A stretch of 64,000 bases of DNA from Anarhynchus alexandrinus (lineage: Eukaryota; Chordata; Aves; Charadriiformes; Charadriidae): the NCBI GenBank assembly GCA_008711295.1, contig VUYV01000008.1, positions 2,333,000 to 2,396,999 of the forward strand. The letters are read 5' to 3'. Below the pieces are notes generated by a model. That model was not told where the DNA came from and ran no database searches. It saw only the letters and a program-made list of their open reading frames with translations. Made by a program: the position numbers and the translations under genes. Numbering within the stretch: position 1 is the stretch's first letter; each line of letters begins with the position of its first letter. This document shows, piece after piece, positions 57,857 to 64,000 of this stretch.

Positions 57857-60444
57857 GCAGCAGGACTCTGTCCTCGGGCGAAAGAGCTGGGGGGGGGAAG
57901 GGAAGAGGAGGAGGAGGAAGGCTGAGCCGAGTTTCTGCAGCTGTTTCAGAAAGTCAAAGTGTACCATAAGGGTTCTTCTTTTCCCGGTCTTTGTAATGAG
58001 ATTGTTTTGGATTTTTTCTTTTTGTCTTTTTTATTTTTTTCTCTCCCGTTATTGTCTTGAGCTCTTCCTTTCTCTTTTATTTTTCATTTTGAAGAGGCCG
58101 TGAGTTGACCTGCAGGGCTCTTGTTGTGCGTGGTAGTACGTGTACGTTCACGTGTCTTCTTTTTCCCTGTGAAATAGTGTATGGTGGTGGTTTTTTAATT
58201 ACTGTGGTGATAGGTGTACGTTAGAACCACATCAGCCAAAAGCCTCCCCCCTCCCCACCTCCAAAGGGAAAGATAAAAATAGCAACCAGCACCCATCTCC
58301 CCTCTTGGAATAAGCGCTGAACCACAGGTTTCCGATGTGTGTGAATTTTCTCTTTCAGTTGGTAGTGTCCAGCCACTTGCCGCTGTCTCAGCAAGGGCAA
58401 GCAATCCTGGGAATTCTCCCTTTTCTTTTTGCTTTTTAACGAGCAGGTGGCTGGCTGATTTAGCATTAAAAAGAAAAAAAAAAGAAAAAAAAAAGAGGAA
58501 AAGAAACAAAAAAAAGAAACCCTAAATCCTGCTGTTGATATGCTGGAAGCCAAGAGATTCCTAATCTACACCCTGGCTCAGGATCTACAACTTCTCTCAG
58601 TGTGTGGTGTTGTAAATGAGTAGTTCACATTTTGACGTGGAAGATCAGTATTCGTGCGTGACTGTGGGCAGGAGCCCCGGTGCACTGTGTGTGTGTGTGT
58701 GCGCGTGCGAGTGCGTTGGGGAGCGAGGACAGGGTTTTTTTCCCTGCGGGATACAACCGTCCCGTTCCACATTCTGCCTCCCGAGTCTGCTTTTATTAAA
58801 GGCTTCTGTTTTGAAAAGGGGCTATAAAATTGGCAGAGTGTTTCTCAGAGGACCTATTCTTGGGTAAGGCTCCGGGTCAAATCTTGTCACCCCGTATGCA
58901 AGCACATACAACCAGTCTCACTGACCACATAAACAGCGAGGCCAAGATTTGTCCCTGTTAGCTTTTGAGGTGTGTGCTGATTTAAGGCTCTTCAGGAAAC
59001 GTCCAGGCTGGTGGGAAGGATTCCCGCTCACTTGCGCTTCTCAGCAGCACAGAGAAACGTCGCTGTGTATTTTCCTGGTGCAGAGATCCCTGCTCCTGTC
59101 AGCCCCGAATCCCTGCCCGGTTAGGGGGGGTCAGGCTTTAAATAATGATCTTGCACCTTAGCAGGAGGCAGCTGAGCTCAGACTAACACATCTTGGGCTA
59201 TGGCAGCCAGGGAAGGTGCCTGGCAGAGCCTGGAAAAGAGCGGTTCATAAATGGGAGCTGATGGATGCTGCAGGGCGAGAGTAGGGAAAGCTCCTTCCCA
59301 GAGATGCTTTTCAGACTCTAAATGCACTTTAAATAAGCCAAATTTTTCTCCAAGGCCTAGAAAAGCAGCACAAACAGAATCCGATCTGGACCCTTGGCTC
59401 AAATATCTCCTGCCCGTTGCAGGACATGAGCTCAGCGTGCCACCGCTCGTGCCCACAGCTAGCCAGAGCTGTGCGCGTCCCCAACTCCTCACCCCCCTGT
59501 CCCCTTTCACTCTCCGGTGATACTTGTCTGTGACTCCTACCCACGAGAATCACCCCAAAGAGGAACCTCTCTTTTCCAGCAAAGCCCACCAAGAATAGTT
59601 TCCTTTTTAAGGGTATCACTTCAGTCATTCTGCAATAGGCAGTCATCTCTTGACAAGACTAAAATGCAGCTAATGATAAAATGCCTGTCTGTGTGTGTGT
59701 GTGTATATATATGTATAAAATGTAAGGAGAAAAGTAATCCTTTGCTGAGCCTATTATGTACTTAATCAGGTTTAAATATTGTGCAATTCATTTATAGCTA
59801 GCCTAAAACTTACTATGCCAAATCACGTGCTCTGTCATCCATGTCTGAGAAATGATGAATTAAGTGACTTCACCTTTTGCATTTACAGTAAGATGCATAA
59901 ATAATAACTGTAACAAGCTATAACTAACAGACATTGCTTCAGCATCTAACCCTCCTCTCCGGTGTGTCTCCTGAACGGGCGAGTGTGAGTGCTGACTGCT
60001 GAAACCTGCCCCTCTGGCTCCCACCTTCCTACTCTGCCAGTGCAAGCCTGGCAGGATATACCATACCCCCTGCTCTCACCACGCTTATTTTTAATCTGTG
60101 ACCACTTTCGGTGGGGACTGCCATGGTTGTGATTGAAGCGGGGTACCACTGAAGCCCATGGGGTGGGAGATACGATGCTTGGGTGTTTCTGTATCTGGGT
60201 GAGGAGACAGCTCCGGACTAGAGAACGTTTGGGGTGTTACTGATGTCTCCCCATTGCTTTCCACATCCTGCCATCGGTGAGGCACAGCCCTCTGCCTCTT
60301 GCCTCTCTTGCTGCTTATTCGTAGCTGACAACATTAGAGGGATGCCCAGAGAGCTGCTGCTTTTGAGCCGTATCTGGGAAGGCTTGGGGAGCACACACCA
60401 CGTGCTGCCCCAGATCTGCTGCGCTTCTGCGTCAAGACAATAAA
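57857..60444 (+). other. SCAMP5: SCAMP5 3' untranslated region (probable extent)
   Basis: Long A/T-containing sequence after the stop codon without further exons. It includes GT runs at 58686-58702 and 59691-59704 and an A-rich stretch at 58468-58520. Candidate signals are ATTAAA near 58794 and AATAAA at 60439-60444. A UTR of more than 2 kb would fit mammalian SCAMP5; the end point is uncertain. Confidence 0.4.
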
Positions 60445-60663
60445 CAAGCAGTCCTCTAACCCACTTTTTCCCTGCCAGCTCCCTGTGGCTGCCCTGAATC
60501 CTGTAGGAAAGGTGTCACTCCTGGTCTGTAACTTCTTCCTGGGCTCATCCATCACTGGGAGCTGCCCACCGCCTCTTGTGGGGATGCCGGAGTAGCTGAT
60601 GGCCCTACACCTGTCTGACAGCCCTGTTCTCGACCCTCTTCCCCTACACACACATTTCTCCCC

Positions 60664-60829
60664 TGTCATGGTTTAGGCCAAATTGGCTACTGGGGACCTA
60701 GGGGACCCCAGATGGGACCGACAGATGCTCCCCTCTACCCCTCTTCAGAGAGAGAGGTAGAGGAGGAAAAAGAGACTTATGAGTTTAGAAGGAACTAAAC
60801 TACTTTAATGAAATATTAATAATAAAATA
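60664..60829 (+). mobile_element. LTR-like insertion fragment truncated by an N
   Basis: The segment starts tgtcatggtttaggcc, the TG-initiated start seen in many avian endogenous retroviral LTRs, and ends in an AT-rich part with aataataaaata directly before the N at 60830. No internal retroviral coding sequence is visible. The 29 bases immediately before it (60635-60663) recur just after the N (60831-60859), and the flanking sequence then continues. Family assignment is from memory of the LTR style, not a database match. Confidence 0.55.
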
Positions 60830-61239
60830 NCCTCTTCCCCTACACACACATTTCTCCCCCCAGCAGTGAGTTTTCTGTTGCCCTCTGACACCTCTACAAC
60901 CTTGCCGTGAGCCAGGATCCTCCCTTAAACAGCTTTCCGAGGTGCTTTAAAAAGCCTGCCCGCCCCTGCAGCGATCCTGCGCTTAGGCTTTTGCTCCCCG
61001 GCGCTGCGGAGCGGCTGTTCCTGGGGTGCCAAGGGCCGCAGCGCCTGCCAGCCCCTCTGGGGCTGCCTGGCAGTGCTTCAGGCGCCGGCAGCGGAGCCGC
61101 AGCCGCCCCAGCCCAGCGCTCCGGGGACTGCCGGTGCCTGAGGGACACGGCGGGGTGGCGGGCAGGACCCCGGGGGCGGGCAGGAGGTGGCCGGGCCTGG
61201 GACGGATTGAAGCGCAGACGGCCGCCGCCTCCTCCATGC

Positions 61240-61480
61240 TGCCGCCTCAGAGCCGCCCCGCGCGTGCGCCCCGCCAGCCAATCAGCGTTTCCCAGCCTGC
61301 CCTTCGGCTTCCGGGTCAACGCAGGGGTCGCGCCCCCGTTGCCTGGCGACGGCGCAGGCGGGCGGAGGCCTGCCCTCAAGAGCAGGCCGTGGCCTGGTCC
61401 CGGCGGGCGGCGGGGCTTGAGCTCAGGAGCTTGTCACTCTCCTCACCGGGCCCCGTCGTGCCTCTGCCGGTACATAAGCG
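61240..61480 (+). promoter_or_regulatory. PPCDC: PPCDC CpG promoter with NRF1, CCAAT and X-box-like motifs
   Basis: A CpG island with an NRF1-type GCGCGTGCGC at 61260-61269, CCAAT at 61278-61282, and GTTGCCTGGCGAC at 61338-61350, which resembles an RFX X-box. A non-coding first exon of PPCDC should start downstream; a possible donor (CCG|GTACAT) is at 61470, but the exon end is not certain. Confidence 0.5.
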
Positions 61481-61489
61481 TTGCTTCTT

Positions 61490-63328
61490 TACGTTTTGGA
61501 AATGCCTGGGGTGTCTCGGTTCTGTTTTCTGCCTCAGCGGCCTTCTGTAGCTGTTTTCAGCTGTTTAAAAATCTGTGTAAAATAACTAAGTAGGCCTGTA
61601 AGCTGCTTGCTTTTTAATGGCTTGGTAGCTGATTCCCCAGAGCTGTGTTTGGGTAAGAGGAAAGCGCTGCCCAGAATGTCGCGCTCTTGTTTTATCACTA
61701 ATAGCCCTTTTTGAAAACTGCCTATTAAAAAATTGTGTCTTATTCCCCAGGCTTTAAGATCTGGATGCTTCGGTGAGTTAATTGTCATTTAGCAATCATA
61801 AGGGAAGTAGATGTTTTCCATGCTGAGATGGCATTAACTTAATTTTAATTAGATACAGATAAACATGTAAAGCGTTGCAGTAGCGTTGAAATTGCCTAGC
61901 CAATGTACATGCTGGATTTCCTTGCCTCTAATTACTCTTCCTAATCAGTGCCTCGAAGCTCAAAATGATAATGTGCTCCTATCCTAGCAATTTTTTAGAA
62001 ACACACTGAGAAACCTCAGGGGCCTGAGTTAAACATATTCATTCCAAGCAGAGCGTGGAGAAAGAACATGTTCTTGCTGTTGTGCTGCAGCTGGTGGGAG
62101 CTCGTGTGTCTCGGAGGCTGGGAGCGGAGGTCAGACTGATGCACAACTGCTGCACAACTGCTGCACAGGCGTGATCTGAATCACCCTGCAAAGGATCCTA
62201 AATTGAACCCGCTGCTGAGTCATCCCAGAGAAGGACTGAAGGGGTAAATTCTTCTCTCTCAGGAATCCAGCCCCCTCATTCCAAAAGCTGAGCTGGTAAA
62301 TGTCTCTTTCTTCCTTTCTGTTCTACCCACAACACTTCCAAGTCACTTCCTCTGAATAACAAGGATGTTGCTAACATTGAACAAGCCTTACTGAATCCTG
62401 GTGTAATGTCTTCATTAGAAACACGTTTTTCAGATTTTTTTAAGAAGTGAATTTACTCTTTGCTAATCACTCATGAAGCAGAGATGTTCGCGTCGACTCT
62501 GGGGGGGAATGCTTTTCCTCACCAGAACAGCCATTTGTGATTTATTGGTGGGGCAGGGGCGCAGGGAAGCTGGGAGGAGGCAGGAGACCTGTGATACAGC
62601 TGCTGGCTCAGCCTGCCTTTTGAAGCGGCCACATCGGTCGGCAGATCGCTTCGCTCGGTGATGCTGGTGGAGCGAGCAGTTCTGACTTGAACGTCCCTAA
62701 GAAGGTGTTTTCGCTTGGTGGCTGTTGTGTTCTACTTCTTCACTGTTTTGTTTTTTTTTTTTTTCCCTGCCTGCTGGGGAGTCATTCCTAGTGCAGCTGT
62801 AAATATGTAGTGATATGATAGGAAGTAAGGTGATAATGCTTACCTAAGGGCCCCAAAATTTGTAATTATTAAAGTGTCTCCCTGCATTTATTACTCACCA
62901 GAGAGTGTGAAGGGAGTCTGACCCAGCTGGGGGTCACGTGTTTTCCCAGCAGTCAGTGTGAAAGGTACATTTATTATAAACTCTGTTCAATGTGGGAGAG
63001 TGTGTCTTTGTTTTGGGGGTCATGGGCTTTACCAGAATACTTTTGTGGCCTGCCTGCACAGCTTTTAGCATTCTGTTTACCAGTATCAGAGAGAAAATTG
63101 CAATTGAACAGGAGGAGTAGACTGCTGCTATGCTTGAAGGTCTGCCAATGCTCAAAAGCTTTGTGGATTGAGGTCTGAGTGTTCGTCCTCAGACTGAATT
63201 ACTCCAGGTCCTGCGTAGTCCGGGCTTAAATCTGTGCCCTTGGGAATACCTTGGCGTTGGAGCCCTGCTGTGCTAGCCTCACTCGGAGGCACTGTTAGTC
63301 AAGTGTCTTTGTTTTTCTGTGCTTTTAG
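61490..63328 (+). other. PPCDC: PPCDC first intron (inferred)
   Basis: AT-richer sequence between the CpG promoter and the acceptor of the first coding exon (tgcttttag, ending at 63328). A tandem gctgcacaac(t/g) triplication occurs at 62140-62166. No other gene is recognised. Confidence 0.5.
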
Positions 63329-63342
63329 AGTTTGATTGGAGC

Positions 63343-63495
63343 ATGGAGCTGTTCTCACCTCCAGAACCAGGGTTTCCTGCAGCAAAGAGCTCATCTGTGC
63401 CGCAGAAAAATTTCTGTGTCCTGGTGGGTGTGACTGGGAGTGTGGCTGCCCTGAAGCTGCCTCTCCTCGTAGCTGAATTGCTGAAAATCCCAGGG
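63343..63495 (+). CDS. PPCDC: Phosphopantothenoylcysteine decarboxylase, first coding exon (partial gene)
   Basis: PPCDC is an FMN-dependent cytosolic enzyme that decarboxylates phosphopantothenoylcysteine to phosphopantetheine in coenzyme A synthesis. The exon (63329-63495) starts with 14 UTR bases after the acceptor ag at 63327-63328; the ATG at 63343 opens 51 codons ending on a complete GGG before the donor GTGAGT at 63496. The variable start MELFSPPEPGFP precedes the flavoprotein signature NFCVLVGVTGSVAALKLPLL, whose G-S-V-A loop binds FMN in the HFCD family, and then VAELLKIPG. This parallels human residues 1 to about 45. The active-site His and Cys are encoded by later exons beyond the right edge. 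The last 500 bases of the window hold no further PPCDC exon that I can see. Confidence 0.93.
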
Positions 63496-64000
63496 GTGAG
63501 TAAATCTATTGGTAGAAGTCTCGTGAAGTTGGTGTTATCCTGTTTTTCATTTGGAGGAGAGATTCAACGGCTTCTGTTGAAAAGTTCCTTCTGGCTTTGA
63601 GTCCTTTAGTTTAAAAATTTGTTGGGAAGAAGTGGTTCTCTCATTTTTAAAAATCGATTAATACTTTTTCCTATCATTTCACACTTTTTTATACATAAGA
63701 GTTAGATTTAAATCAGGTTGTAAGGGCAGTAACTGTTCCTGGTTATTTCCATAGGCAGACATTTAGATTCTGGAATATGAAAGTAGCATTGTTCAGCTCA
63801 GCTTGCTTCATTCTCTCAAAAATGATTGAATGGGTCCTTATCTTGTGTTTCATTTTTTTTTCTGGAATATGTCCTTGGCAGTAAAATTATTCAGATCTGG
63901 CTACAGACACAGGTGGATGCTTTGTGGAACTTGAAATCTCTAATTAGGACCTTGCAGTTTTCCATAGGTGAGATGTGGAGTTTGCAAAGATGGACACTGC
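63496..64000 (+). other. PPCDC: PPCDC intron, 5' part
   Basis: AT-rich sequence following the GTGAGT donor, without a recognisable second coding exon (expected to resume with a LEVAVVTTE-like segment). Confidence 0.6.

Overview
This window is vertebrate nuclear DNA, almost certainly from a bird. Genes are split into short exons with GT-AG (and two GC-AG) introns, there are two CR1-type LINE fragments in the avian style, CpG-rich promoters, and the small introns and abundant GC-rich minisatellites typical of avian microchromosomes. Gene content and order match the conserved block that in human lies on 15q24: CPLX3, ULK3, SCAMP2, MPI, FAM219B, COX5A, RPP25, SCAMP5, PPCDC. No operon, phage, CRISPR array or microbial system is present.

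Layout, left to right. The last coding exon of CPLX3 (+) is at 625-849. An intergenic stretch with a 17-bp minisatellite follows. ULK3 (-) has 16 coding exons at 5865-9229, complete from ATG to stop. SCAMP2 (-) has eight coding exons at 10610-17793; its first coding exon is not visible. A 52-bp minisatellite and a CpG-rich, gap-containing promoter region separate SCAMP2 from MPI (+, eight exons, 24027-26981). FAM219B (-, six exons, 28983-33387) converges on MPI, carries a CR1 fragment in one intron, and has a roughly 50-bp minisatellite in its first intron. COX5A (-, four coding exons plus a 3' UTR exon, 34.15-41.9 kb) and the single-exon RPP25 (-, 44782-45420) follow. About 6 kb without recognisable genes precede SCAMP5 (+, non-coding exon near 51.6 kb, CDS 53708-57856). 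PPCDC (+) has its promoter near 61.3 kb and first coding exon at 63343-63495, and runs off the right edge.

The genes do unrelated housekeeping or neuronal jobs: exocytosis (CPLX3, SCAMP2, SCAMP5), autophagy/Hedgehog kinase (ULK3), mannose metabolism (MPI), respiration (COX5A), RNase P/MRP (RPP25), coenzyme A synthesis (PPCDC). They form a synteny block, not a pathway. SCAMP2 and SCAMP5 are paralogues in opposite orientation with nearly identical exon lengths and phases.

The sequence is a draft: single N characters at 1350, 4571, 9244, 23985, 51492, 52161 and 60830 probably stand for gaps. Two are flanked by duplicated sequence that looks like assembly artefact or an allelic insertion. I found no convincing new biological system. 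The most useful leads are the near-identical minisatellites in promoter-proximal DNA, two GC-AG introns, two NAGNAG acceptors in FAM219B, a paired TCTCGCGAGA promoter in SCAMP5, and the LTR-like insertion at a gap.
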